NCBI RefSeq assembly: GCF_000744655.1
Contig: NZ_JQMJ01000004.1
Location: 6,510,001 to 6,574,000 of the forward strand
DNA from: Streptacidiphilus rugosus AM-16
GTDB lineage: Bacteria > Actinomycetota > Actinomycetes > Streptomycetales > Streptomycetaceae
DNA: 64,000 nucleotides
Direction: 5' to 3'
Both the position numbers and the translations under genes were made by a program. This document shows, piece after piece, positions 44,121 through 52,290 of this stretch. Position 1 is the first letter of the stretch; every line of letters starts with the position of its first letter. The notes under the pieces are model-generated. The model worked only from the letters and a program-made list of their open reading frames with translations, searched no databases and was not told the DNA's origin.

Positions 44121-45989
44121 TCAGGCCTTCGCGACGCGGCCGCGGGTGCGGGCGCGGGTCTGCGCGTCGAGGACGACCTTGCGGATGCGCACGGTCTCCG
44201 GCGTCACCTCGATGCACTCGTCGTCGCGGCAGAACTCCAGCGACTGCTCCAGCGAGAGCTTGCGCGGCGGCACGATCGACTCGGCGACGTCGGCGTTCGA
44301 CGACCGCATGTTGGTGAGCTTCTTCTCCTTGGTGATGTTGACGTCCATGTCGTCGGAGCGGGAGTTCTCACCGACGATCATGCCCTCGTACACCTCGGTG
44401 GTCGGCTCCAGGAAGAGCACGCCGCGCTCCTGCAGGTTGGTCATCGCGAAGGCGGTGACCACGCCGGCGCGGTCGGCGACCAGGGAGCCGTTGTTGCGGG
44501 TGCGCAGCTCGCCGAACCACGGCTCGTGGCCCTCGAAGATGCTGTGCGCGATGCCGGTGCCGCGGGTCTGGGTCAGGAACTCGGTACGGAAGCCGATCAG
44601 ACCGCGGGACGGGACGATCCACTCCATCCGGATCCAGCCGGAGCCGTGGTTGGTCATCGTCTCCATGCGGCCCTTGCGGGTCGCCATCAGCTGCGTGATC
44701 GCACCCAGGTGCTCCTCGGGCGAGTCGATCGTCATGCGCTCGATCGGCTCGTGCAGCTTGCCGTTGATCTCCTTGGTGACCACCTCGGGCTTGCCGACGG
44801 TCAGCTCGAACCCTTCCCGGCGCATGGTCTCGACGAGGATGGCCAGCGCCAGCTCACCGCGGCCCTGCACCTCCCAGGCGTCCGGGCGCTCGGTCGGCAG
44901 CACGCGCAGCGAGACGTTACCGATCAGCTCGCGGTCCAGACGGTCCTTGACCAGGCGCGCGGTGACCTTGTGGCCCTTGCCGCCCTTGCCGACCAGCGGC
45001 GAGGTGTTGGTGCCGATGGTCATCGAGATGGCCGGCTCGTCGACCGTGATCAGCGGCAGCGCGATCGGGTTCTCCGTGTCGGCGAGGGTCTCACCGATCA
45101 TGATCTCCGGGATGCCCGCGACGGCGCAGATGTCGCCGGGGCCCGCCTTGTCGGCCGGCTTGCGGGTGAGCGCCTCGGTCATCAGCAGCTCGGTGATGCG
45201 GACGTTCGAGATGGAGCCGTCGCGCTTGATCCAGGCGACGGTCTGCCCCTTCTTCAGCTCGCCCTGCTCCACGCGGAGCAGCGCGATACGGCCGAGGAAG
45301 TTGTCGGCGTCCAGGTTGGTGACGTGCGCCTGGAGGGGGGCGCCCTCGTCGTACGTCGGGGCCGGGACGGCGGACAGGATGGTTGAGAAGAAGGGCTCCA
45401 GGCTGTCGCTGTCGGCCGGGACGGTGCCGTTCTCCGGCTTGGTCAGCGAGGCGATGCCGTCACGGGCGCAGGCGTAGACGATCGGGAACTCGATCTGGTC
45501 CTCGTCCGCGTCCAGGTCCAGGAACAGGTCGTAGGTCTCGTTGACGACCTCGTCGATCCGGGAGTCCGGACGGTCCGTCTTGTTGATGCAGAGGATGACC
45601 GGCAGCTTGGCCGAAAGAGCCTTGCGGAGCACGAAGCGGGTCTGCGGCAGCGGGCCCTCGGAGGCGTCCACGAGCAGCACGACGGCGTCGACCATGGAGA
45701 GGCCGCGCTCGACCTCGCCACCGAAGTCGGCGTGGCCGGGGGTGTCGATGATGTTGATCGTGATGGGCTCGCCGCCACCCTTGGGGTGGTACTTGACCGC
45801 GGTGTTCTTCGCGAGAATGGTGATGCCCTTCTCGCGCTCCAGGTCGTTGGAGTCCATCATCCGGTCGTCCAGGTGCTGGTGCGCCGCGAAGGCGCCCGCC
45901 TGCTTGAGCATGGCGTCGACCAACGTGGTCTTGCCGTGGTCGACGTGGGCGACGATGGCGACGTTCCTGATGTCATTGCGCGTGGGCAT
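44121..45989 (-). CDS. typA: Ribosome-associated GTPase TypA/BipA
   Basis: The 622-residue translational GTPase has G1 AHVDHGKTT, the switch II/G3 DTPGHADFGGEVER, G4 NKTD, an EF-G-like domain III, domain V and the TypA-specific C-terminal domain (EYGGMIVGENSR-like: YEGMIVGENSRSDDMDVN). It binds ribosomes and helps assembly or translation under stress. ATG 45989 begins the conserved MPTRNDIRNVAIVAHVDHGK; upstream in-frame sequence adds 37 non-conserved residues. In M. tuberculosis typA is likewise next to an SBP-like lipoprotein gene (recalled). Confidence 0.94.
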   Translation of the reverse strand: MPTRNDIRNVAIVAHVDHGKTTLVDAMLKQAGAFAAHQHLDDRMMDSNDLEREKGITILAKNTAVKYHPKGGGEPITINIIDTPGHADFGGEVERGLSMVDAVVLLVDASEGPLPQTRFVLRKALSAKLPVILCINKTDRPDSRIDEVVNETYDLFLDLDADEDQIEFPIVYACARDGIASLTKPENGTVPADSDSLEPFFSTILSAVPAPTYDEGAPLQAHVTNLDADNFLGRIALLRVEQGELKKGQTVAWIKRDGSISNVRITELLMTEALTRKPADKAGPGDICAVAGIPEIMIGETLADTENPIALPLITVDEPAISMTIGTNTSPLVGKGGKGHKVTARLVKDRLDRELIGNVSLRVLPTERPDAWEVQGRGELALAILVETMRREGFELTVGKPEVVTKEINGKLHEPIERMTIDSPEEHLGAITQLMATRKGRMETMTNHGSGWIRMEWIVPSRGLIGFRTEFLTQTRGTGIAHSIFEGHEPWFGELRTRNNGSLVADRAGVVTAFAMTNLQERGVLFLEPTTEVYEGMIVGENSRSDDMDVNITKEKKLTNMRSSNADVAESIVPPRKLSLEQSLEFCRDDECIEVTPETVRIRKVVLDAQTRARTRGRVAKA

Positions 45990-46310
45990 ACGGAGTACAG
46001 TTCTCCCGAATCGACTGGGCGTGGCACCCGCCGAGCTCCCCGCGTGCCTCGCACGCGACAACTGCCGCCGGTCCACCCACCGGGCACCACAACATGCCAC
46101 GGCTTTGTCCTATGGTACGTGGTTACGCCCGCGCGCTCTCCCGCTGCCCGGCCAACGGCGGATGACACCCGGCGAAACGCCCCTCAGGGGCGCGGGGAAC
46201 TGCGCGGAAAACCACCCCCGCAGGTAGAGCCCCGAACGCGCAGGGCCATCCGCTCGCCGGTGGTTTCTCGCGCAGTTCCCCGCGCCCCTGAGGTCGTGCA
46301 ACAGCCTGTC
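45990..46310. other. Gap between SBP lipoprotein gene and typA
   Basis: These 321 bases hold composite palindrome copy D (46184-46290) directly after the SBP gene, and then the typA promoter/leader with a GGGAGAAC about 11-17 bases before ATG 45989. No gene is present. Confidence 0.6.
46184..46290. repeat. Composite palindrome, copy D
   Basis: CAGGGGCGCGGGGAACTGCG (46184-46203) pairs with CGCAGTTCCCCGCGCCCCTG ending at 46290, with ACCACC/GGTGGT inside. It follows the SBP lipoprotein gene on the minus strand; it is the only copy not between convergent genes. Confidence 0.85.
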
Positions 46311-48044
46311 TCAGCGCTTGAAGCCGATGTCCTGCCAGCGCGGAGTCGCGAAGCCGAAGGCGCCCGCGTTGACCACGTTGTCGCGGGTGCCGACCAGCTG
46401 GGGGGTCTGGAAGAGGGGGAGCGACGGCGCCGCCTGCCAGATGCGGACGTCCGCCTCGTTGGTCAGCCGGGTCGCGTCGGACGCGTCCGTCGTGGACGCC
46501 GCCCTGGCGAGCAGCTGGTCGATCTCGTCCGTGCCCGTCGCCGAGAGGTTCTGTCCGACCGAGAGCGAGCCGTCTGCGTTGACCTGCGGCTTCGCGAAGA
46601 GAGCCCGCTCGTCCGCGATGGGGAAGCGGGAGGCCGGCCAGTCCACCAGGGCCAGGTCGAAGTCGCCGGAGGCGATGTGGTCGGTGAAGAAGCCGGACGC
46701 AGGGACCGCCTTCGTCTGCAGGCCGATGCCGACCTTGCCCAGCTGGGCGGTGAGCAGCTTGGCGATCGCCGCCTCCCGCGCCGAGCCGGCGCGGGTCAGC
46801 AGGGTGAGCGAGAGCGGCTTGGCGTCCTTCGCGCGGGTGGAACCGCCCTGCGCCGCGTCGCTGTGGGCGCCGAGCTTCCAGCCGGCGGCGTCCAGCAGCT
46901 TCGCCGCGTTGTCCGCGCTCGCGCCGAGCGCGGCCGCGTCGTCCTGGTAGCCCTGCTGGTCCGCCATGAGCAGATGGTTGCCGAGCGGCACGGCGGGCAG
47001 GCCGAGCGGCTTGAGCACCGCGTCCGCGATGGCCTGGCGGTCGACCGCGTCGGCGACCGCGCGGCGCAGGTCGGGGTCGGCGAGCAGGCCGGTGCCGCCG
47101 TTGAAGGCGATGCCGAGGTAGTCGGGCGCGGAGGCGCGCAGCACCCGGGTGCCCGAGGTGGCCTCGGGGCCGTCGCCGGAGTCGTCCGCGGCCCGGCTGA
47201 GGTCCGCGACGTCGACCTTGTGCGCGGAGAGCGCCGAGGCCGCGTCGTCCGCGGGGAGCGCGGTGAAGGCGATCGCGTCCAGCTTGGCCGGGTCGCCCCA
47301 CCAGTGCGGGTTGCGGGCCACCGTCAGCGTCTGCGCCTGGGCGTCCTCGCCCTTCGCCCCGTGCAGCGTGAACGGGCCGGCGTCCGCGCTCAGCGTCGCC
47401 TTCTGGCCGTCCGTGAACGCCTGCGGGGTCGCCGTCGCGGCGGCCGGGTAGAGGGGCGTGAACAGGCTGCGCCACGGTGCGTAGGGCTTGGCGAAGACCA
47501 CCTTCACCTGGTGCGGCTTCGCCCCCGGCGTCACCGAGGCGATGCTGTCGTAGCCGTCGGCGCGGGCCGTGCCCGCCGCCGCGAAGGCGGGGTCGGCGCC
47601 GCTGAGCGCGCGCCACTGGCCGGCGAAGTCCGCGACGCCCAGGGGCGTGCCGTCGGACCAGACGGCCTTCGGGTTGAGGGTGTAGACGACCGTCTGCGGC
47701 GACTGGGAGGTCTGGTCGGCGCTGACGAGGTAGTCCCCGTCGACCGCGGCCCGCCCGTGGGCGTCCAGCGTGAAGAGCGTGGGCAGCAGCGCACCCGCGG
47801 CCAGCGCGGTGGCCTGGCCCGCGTCGCCGCGGAAGACGTTGAGGGTGGCGGGGACGCTGTCCACCGCCCAGCGCAGCGTGCCGCCCTGGGCGACGGCGGC
47901 GCGATCGGCGCGGGTGAGGTCGTCGACGCGGACGCCGGCCGTGCCGCCACTGGAGCAGGCCGCGAGCGCGACGGCGACGGCCGCCGCCAGAACGACGGCG
48001 AAGGTCTCACGAGGGAGGGAGGGAAGCGCTTTGCGTTGGACCAC
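46311..48044 (-). CDS. Orphan SBP_bac_5 lipoprotein, possibly LpqW-like
   Basis: The 577-residue protein has a perfect lipobox LAAC (Cys30 from GTG 48044) and a family 5 solute-binding fold (VVYTLNPKAVWSDGTPLGVADFAGQW, DLRRAVADAVDRQAIADAVL). No permease or ATPase genes are attached, so it is an orphan or serves a distant transporter. It lies immediately upstream of typA. M. tuberculosis has lpqW (Rv1166), an SBP-like lipoprotein tied to lipoglycan synthesis, next to typA (Rv1165); that gene order suggests an LpqW-like role here rather than transport. GTG 48044 has GAGTGGGG upstream; TTG 48056 is an alternative. The C-terminus abuts composite palindrome D. Confidence 0.85.
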   Translation of the reverse strand: MVQRKALPSLPRETFAVVLAAAVAVALAACSSGGTAGVRVDDLTRADRAAVAQGGTLRWAVDSVPATLNVFRGDAGQATALAAGALLPTLFTLDAHGRAAVDGDYLVSADQTSQSPQTVVYTLNPKAVWSDGTPLGVADFAGQWRALSGADPAFAAAGTARADGYDSIASVTPGAKPHQVKVVFAKPYAPWRSLFTPLYPAAATATPQAFTDGQKATLSADAGPFTLHGAKGEDAQAQTLTVARNPHWWGDPAKLDAIAFTALPADDAASALSAHKVDVADLSRAADDSGDGPEATSGTRVLRASAPDYLGIAFNGGTGLLADPDLRRAVADAVDRQAIADAVLKPLGLPAVPLGNHLLMADQQGYQDDAAALGASADNAAKLLDAAGWKLGAHSDAAQGGSTRAKDAKPLSLTLLTRAGSAREAAIAKLLTAQLGKVGIGLQTKAVPASGFFTDHIASGDFDLALVDWPASRFPIADERALFAKPQVNADGSLSVGQNLSATGTDEIDQLLARAASTTDASDATRLTNEADVRIWQAAPSLPLFQTPQLVGTRDNVVNAGAFGFATPRWQDIGFKR

Positions 48045-48297
48045 GGCCCCACTCAAGAGGCTTGCACGGCAATGGGACTGACGACACGTCGATTACATGG
48101 TCGAAGGCCACTCGTTCGGGGCAGCGGATTGGGCCACCCGGGGGCGCGCGCCGGACGGACGTAATCCGCCAATCGTGAGCAAGCCCTTTTCAATCCATGG
48201 TGATCGGGGCCACACTCGCTTGCGCGCGATCCCTGACGCCATATCAGGCCCGCACACCACAAGCGTGATCTTCCATCGCGTGGAGGGGAGCACAGGC

Positions 48298-48543
48298 ATG
48301 CCCTCGAACATGTCCGGCCAGGTCGGCCTGGCGGAGGCACACCGCCGACTGGAGGAGCTGGACCGCGCCGTCGACGCGACGCGGCTCGCCCTCTCCCGGC
48401 TGCGGGACTGCCTCCCGCCGCCGGGCGTCCCTGAGCAGTGCTCGGCGCCCGGCACGTCGGTGGTCGAGATCCCGGACACGCCGTACGACCCGGCGATGTG
48501 GCGGGACGCGGAAGACGAAGGCATCGGCGGACGGCGCCCGTAA
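48298..48543 (+). CDS. Small hypothetical protein, 81 aa
   Basis: The short acidic protein begins MPSNMSGQVGLAEAHRRLEE and has an N-terminal amphipathic helix/coiled coil (AEAHRRLEELDRAVDATRLALSRL) and a C-terminal YDPAMWRDAEDEG. No known domain is recognised. GGAGGGGAG lies at the right distance before ATG 48298, so a gene is likely although an upstream frame extends further without a site. It precedes the succinate dehydrogenase genes by 22 bases and may be co-transcribed with them. Confidence 0.65.
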   Translation: MPSNMSGQVGLAEAHRRLEELDRAVDATRLALSRLRDCLPPPGVPEQCSAPGTSVVEIPDTPYDPAMWRDAEDEGIGGRRP

Positions 48544-48565
48544 CCCAACGGAGCAGGACACCCGC

Positions 48566-49432
48566 GTGCCGGCCCAGGAGAGGACAGAGAAGGCAGTGAC
48601 CACGGAGATCAGGCCCCCCGAGGCCTCAGAGCAAGCCGGACGGGGGGTCCACTCCCCTGGGCGCGCGGCCATCCCGCAGCGGCACCTGCGGCTCGACCGC
48701 TGGTGGGTTCCGCAGCTGGCGACGGCCCTGGGCCTGCTGGCGTTCATCGGCTACTCGACCTGGCGGGCCTTCTTCGGCCTGAGCACCGCCTACGCCGCGC
48801 CCTACGTCTCGCCGTTCTACTCCCCCTGCCTGGCGGCCAACTGCCCCAAGATGAACGGCGGCGCGGACTGGGCCCTGTTCGGCAGCTGGTGGCAGCTCTC
48901 CCCCGCGCTGATCGTGCTGATCTTCCCGCTGGGCTTCCGGATGACCTGCTACTACTACCGGAAGGCCTACTACCGCTCCTTCTGGTCCTCCCCGCCGGCC
49001 TGCGCCGTGGCGGAGCCGCACGCGACCTACAGCGGTGAGACGAAGTTCCCGCTGATCCTGCAGAACATCCACCGCTACTTCTTCTACTTCGCCATCGTGG
49101 TCGCCGGGATCCTCACCTACGACGCGGTCCTCGGCTTCCGCAACGCCCAGGGCGACTGGGGCCACATGGGTCTCGGGACGCTGGTGCTGCTCGCCAACAT
49201 CACGCTGATCTGGGCGTACACGGTCTCCTGCCACTCCTGCCGGCACATCGTCGGCGGCCGGCTGCGGCACTTCTCCAAGCACCCCGTCCGCTACAAGCTG
49301 TGGACCTGGGTGGGGAAGCTCAACGCCCGGCACATGCAGCTCGCCTGGGCTTCCCTGATCAGCGTGGGCGTGGCCGACCTGTACGTCTACCTGTTGGCGA
49401 GCGGCGCGTTCAGCGACCCCCGCTTCTTCTAG
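48566..49432 (+). CDS. sdhC: Succinate dehydrogenase membrane anchor (SdhC-like, single-subunit)
   Basis: The 288-residue protein has five membrane helices (LATALGLLAFIGYSTWRAF, ALIVLIFPLGFRMTCYY, HRYFFYFAIVVAGILTYDAVLGF, LGTLVLLANITLIWAYTVSC, AWASLISVGVADLYVYLL), the form of the fused anchor that accompanies Sdh1/Rv0249c-type complexes. Its histidines (ILQNIHRYFF, SCHSCRHIVGG) are candidate haem ligands. It anchors SdhAB at the membrane and passes electrons to menaquinone. GTG 48566 has GGAGCAGG upstream; GTG 48596 is an alternative. Confidence 0.85.
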   Translation: MPAQERTEKAVTTEIRPPEASEQAGRGVHSPGRAAIPQRHLRLDRWWVPQLATALGLLAFIGYSTWRAFFGLSTAYAAPYVSPFYSPCLAANCPKMNGGADWALFGSWWQLSPALIVLIFPLGFRMTCYYYRKAYYRSFWSSPPACAVAEPHATYSGETKFPLILQNIHRYFFYFAIVVAGILTYDAVLGFRNAQGDWGHMGLGTLVLLANITLIWAYTVSCHSCRHIVGGRLRHFSKHPVRYKLWTWVGKLNARHMQLAWASLISVGVADLYVYLLASGAFSDPRFF

Positions 49433-49451
49433 TGCCCGAAGGAATCACGCA

Positions 49452-51410
49452 ATGACCGAGGTGGAGCGCCACGTCTACGACGTGGTGGTGGTGGGAGCCG
49501 GCGGGGCCGGACTGCGGGCCGCGATCGAGGCCCGCGCCCAGGGCAAGCGCACGGCGATCATCTGCAAGTCGTTGTTCGGCAAGGCCCACACCGTGATGGC
49601 CGAGGGCGGCATCGCCGCCAGCATGGGCAACGTCAACGACCAGGACAACTGGCAGGTGCACTTCCGCGACACGATGCGCGGCGGCAAGTTCCTCAACCAC
49701 TGGCGGATGGCCGAACTGCACGCCAAGGAGGCCCCCGAGCGGGTCTGGGAGCTGGAGACCTGGGGCGCGCTCTTCGACCGCACCAAGGACGGCCGGATCT
49801 CGCAGCGCAACTTCGGCGGCCACGAGTACCCGCGTCTCGCGCACGTGGGCGACCGGACCGGCCTGGAGCTGATCCGCACCCTGCAGCAGAAGATCGTCAG
49901 CCTGCAGCAGGAGGACTTCCGCGAGTTCGGCGACCACGAGGCGCGGATCAGGGTCTTCCAGGAGTACACCGTCACTCGCGTGCTCAAGGACGGCGACCGG
50001 GTCAGCGGGGTCTTCGGCTACCAGCGGGAGTCCGGGCGTTTCTACGTCATCGAGGCCCCGGCCGTCGTGCTCGCCACGGGCGGCATCGGCAAGTCGTTCA
50101 AGGTGACCTCCAACTCCTGGGAGTACACCGGCGACGGCCACGCGCTGGCGCTGCTGGCCGGGGCGACCCTGCTGAACATGGAGTTCGTCCAGTTCCACCC
50201 GACCGGCATGGTCTGGCCGCCGTCGGTGAAGGGCATCCTGGTCACCGAGTCGGTGCGCGGCGACGGCGGGGTGCTGCGCAACAGCGACGGCAAGCGCTTC
50301 ATGTTCGACTACATCCCCGACGTGTTCAGGGAGAAGTACGCGCAGTCGGAGGAGGAGGGCGACCGCTGGTACACCGACCAGGCCAACAACCGGCGTCCCC
50401 CTGAGCTGCTGCCGCGCGACGAGGTGGCCCGCGCCATCAACAGCGAGGTCAAGGCCGGGCGCGGCACCCCGCACGGCGGCGTCTACCTGGACGTCTCGAC
50501 GCGCCTGCCCGCCGAGGAGATCAGGCGGCGGCTGCCGTCGATGCACCACCAGTTCAAGGAGCTGGCCGACGTCGACATCACGGCCGAGCCGATGGAGGTC
50601 GGCCCGACCTGTCACTACGTCATGGGCGGGGTCGAGGTGGACCCGGACACCGCCTCGTCCAGCGTGCCCGGCCTGTACGCGGCGGGCGAGGTCGCCGGCG
50701 GCATGCACGGCTCCAACCGGCTCGGCGGCAACTCCCTGTCCGACCTGCTGGTCTTCGGCCGCCGGGCCGGCCTGCACGCCGCGGAGTACGCGGCGGCGCT
50801 GGCCGAGGACCGTCCCGTGGTGGACCAGGAGCAGATCGACGCGGCGGCGGCCGAGGCGCTGGCGCCCTTCGAGGGCGAGGGCGGCGAGAACCCCTACACG
50901 CTCCACCAGGAGCTGCAGCAGTCCATGAACGACCTGGTCGGCATCATCCGCCGGGAGGGCGAGATGGCCGAGGCGCTGCAGCGGCTGGCCGCGCTGCGGG
51001 AGCGCGCGGAGGCGGCGGTCGTGGAGGGGCACCGGCAGTTCAACCCCGGCTGGCACCTGGCGCTGGACCTGCGGAACATGCTGCTGGTCTCCGAGTGCGT
51101 GGCGCGGGCCGCGCTGGAGCGCACGGAGAGCCGCGGCGGCCACACCCGTGAGGACCACCCGGACATGGCGGCGGAGTGGCGCCGGGTCAACCTGATCTGC
51201 TCGCTGGCCGACAAGCCCAGCGCGGCGGACGGCGCGATCACCGTGCAGCGGAAGCCGAACCCGCCGATCCGCGAGGACCTGCTGGCGCTGTTCGGCGTGG
51301 ACGAGCTGAAGAAGTACCTGACCGAGGACGAGCTGCCGGCCAAGGACCTGCCGCCGCAGCGGGCCGACAACGAGGCTGACAAGCCGAGCGCGAACGGAGC
51401 GGGACATTGA
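49452..51410 (+). CDS. sdhA: Succinate dehydrogenase flavoprotein subunit
   Basis: The 652-residue FAD protein has the N-terminal dinucleotide fold (VVVVGAGGAGLRAAIEA), the covalent-FAD His region (KAHTVMAEGGIAASMGN), the active-site HPTGM, and the C-terminal domain ending in KDLPPQRADNE. It oxidises succinate to fumarate in the membrane complex. AAGGAA lies before ATG 49452. It follows sdhC by 19 bases and overlaps sdhB by 4 nt. Confidence 0.95.
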   Translation: MTEVERHVYDVVVVGAGGAGLRAAIEARAQGKRTAIICKSLFGKAHTVMAEGGIAASMGNVNDQDNWQVHFRDTMRGGKFLNHWRMAELHAKEAPERVWELETWGALFDRTKDGRISQRNFGGHEYPRLAHVGDRTGLELIRTLQQKIVSLQQEDFREFGDHEARIRVFQEYTVTRVLKDGDRVSGVFGYQRESGRFYVIEAPAVVLATGGIGKSFKVTSNSWEYTGDGHALALLAGATLLNMEFVQFHPTGMVWPPSVKGILVTESVRGDGGVLRNSDGKRFMFDYIPDVFREKYAQSEEEGDRWYTDQANNRRPPELLPRDEVARAINSEVKAGRGTPHGGVYLDVSTRLPAEEIRRRLPSMHHQFKELADVDITAEPMEVGPTCHYVMGGVEVDPDTASSSVPGLYAAGEVAGGMHGSNRLGGNSLSDLLVFGRRAGLHAAEYAAALAEDRPVVDQEQIDAAAAEALAPFEGEGGENPYTLHQELQQSMNDLVGIIRREGEMAEALQRLAALRERAEAAVVEGHRQFNPGWHLALDLRNMLLVSECVARAALERTESRGGHTREDHPDMAAEWRRVNLICSLADKPSAADGAITVQRKPNPPIREDLLALFGVDELKKYLTEDELPAKDLPPQRADNEADKPSANGAGH

Positions 51411-52174
51411 GCTACGAGGCCACGTTCCGGGTCTGGCGCGGTGACGCCGAGGGCGGCGGGCTGACGGACTTCCAGGTGGAGGTGAACGAGGGCGAGGTCG
51501 TCCTCGACGTGGTCCACCGGATCCAGGCCACCCAGGCGCCGGACCTCGCGGTGCGCTGGAACTGCAAGGCCGGCAAGTGCGGCTCGTGCAGCGCGGAGAT
51601 CAACGGTCGGCCCCGGCTGATGTGCATGACCCGGATGTCGACGCTGCCGCCCGACGAGACGGTGACGATCACCCCGATGCGGGCCTTCCCCGTCCTGCGG
51701 GACCTGGTGACGGACGTGGGCTTCAACTACCAGAAGGCCCGCGAGATCCCCGCGTTCGTGCCGCCGCAGGGGCTGGCGCCGGGCGAGTACCGGATGCAGC
51801 AGGAGGATGTGAACCGCTCGCAGGAGTTCCGCAAGTGCATCGAGTGCTTCCTGTGCCAGGACACCTGCCACGTGGTCCGCGACCACGAGGAGAACAAGCC
51901 CGCGTTCGCGGGCCCGCGCTTCCTGATGCGGGTGGCCGAGCTGGACATGCACCCGCTGGACGCTGCCGCCGAGGCCGGCCTTGACCGCAAGCGGACGGCG
52001 CAGGACGAGCACGGCCTGGGCATGTGCAACATCACCAAGTGCTGCACGGAGGTCTGCCCGGAGGGCATCAAGATCACCGACAACGCGCTGATCCCGCTGA
52101 AGGAGCGCGCGGTCGACCGCAAGTACGACCCCCTGGTCTGGCTCGGCAGCAAGATCAGTAGGCGGAAGGTGTAG
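51407..52174 (+). CDS. sdhB: Succinate dehydrogenase iron-sulfur subunit
   Basis: The 255-residue protein has the [2Fe-2S] ligands CKAGKCGSC...C (about Cys50-70), and the [4Fe-4S]/[3Fe-4S] ligands in CIECFLCQDTC and CNITKCCTEVCPEG. It carries electrons from FAD to the membrane anchor. The start is TTG 51407, overlapping the sdhA stop (TTGA), with GGAGCGGG upstream. Composite palindrome E follows the stop. Confidence 0.95.
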   Translation: MSYEATFRVWRGDAEGGGLTDFQVEVNEGEVVLDVVHRIQATQAPDLAVRWNCKAGKCGSCSAEINGRPRLMCMTRMSTLPPDETVTITPMRAFPVLRDLVTDVGFNYQKAREIPAFVPPQGLAPGEYRMQQEDVNRSQEFRKCIECFLCQDTCHVVRDHEENKPAFAGPRFLMRVAELDMHPLDAAAEAGLDRKRTAQDEHGLGMCNITKCCTEVCPEGIKITDNALIPLKERAVDRKYDPLVWLGSKISRRKV

Positions 52175-52188
52175 GCAAGCGGTACCCC

Positions 52189-52290
52189 GGGGGGCGGGGA
52201 ACTGCGCGACAAGCCACCGGCGTGCGGATGGTCCTCGATGGACAGGGCCATCCGCACGGGGTGGTTGCTCGCGCAGTTCCCCGCGCCCCT
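52189..52290. repeat. Composite palindrome, copy E
   Basis: GGGGGCGGGGAACTGCGCGA pairs with TCGCGCAGTTCCCCGCGCCC near 52270-52288, with a clear inner hairpin GCGGATGGTCCT / AGGGCCATCCGC. It sits between the convergent sdhB and SpoIIE-like genes. Confidence 0.85.
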
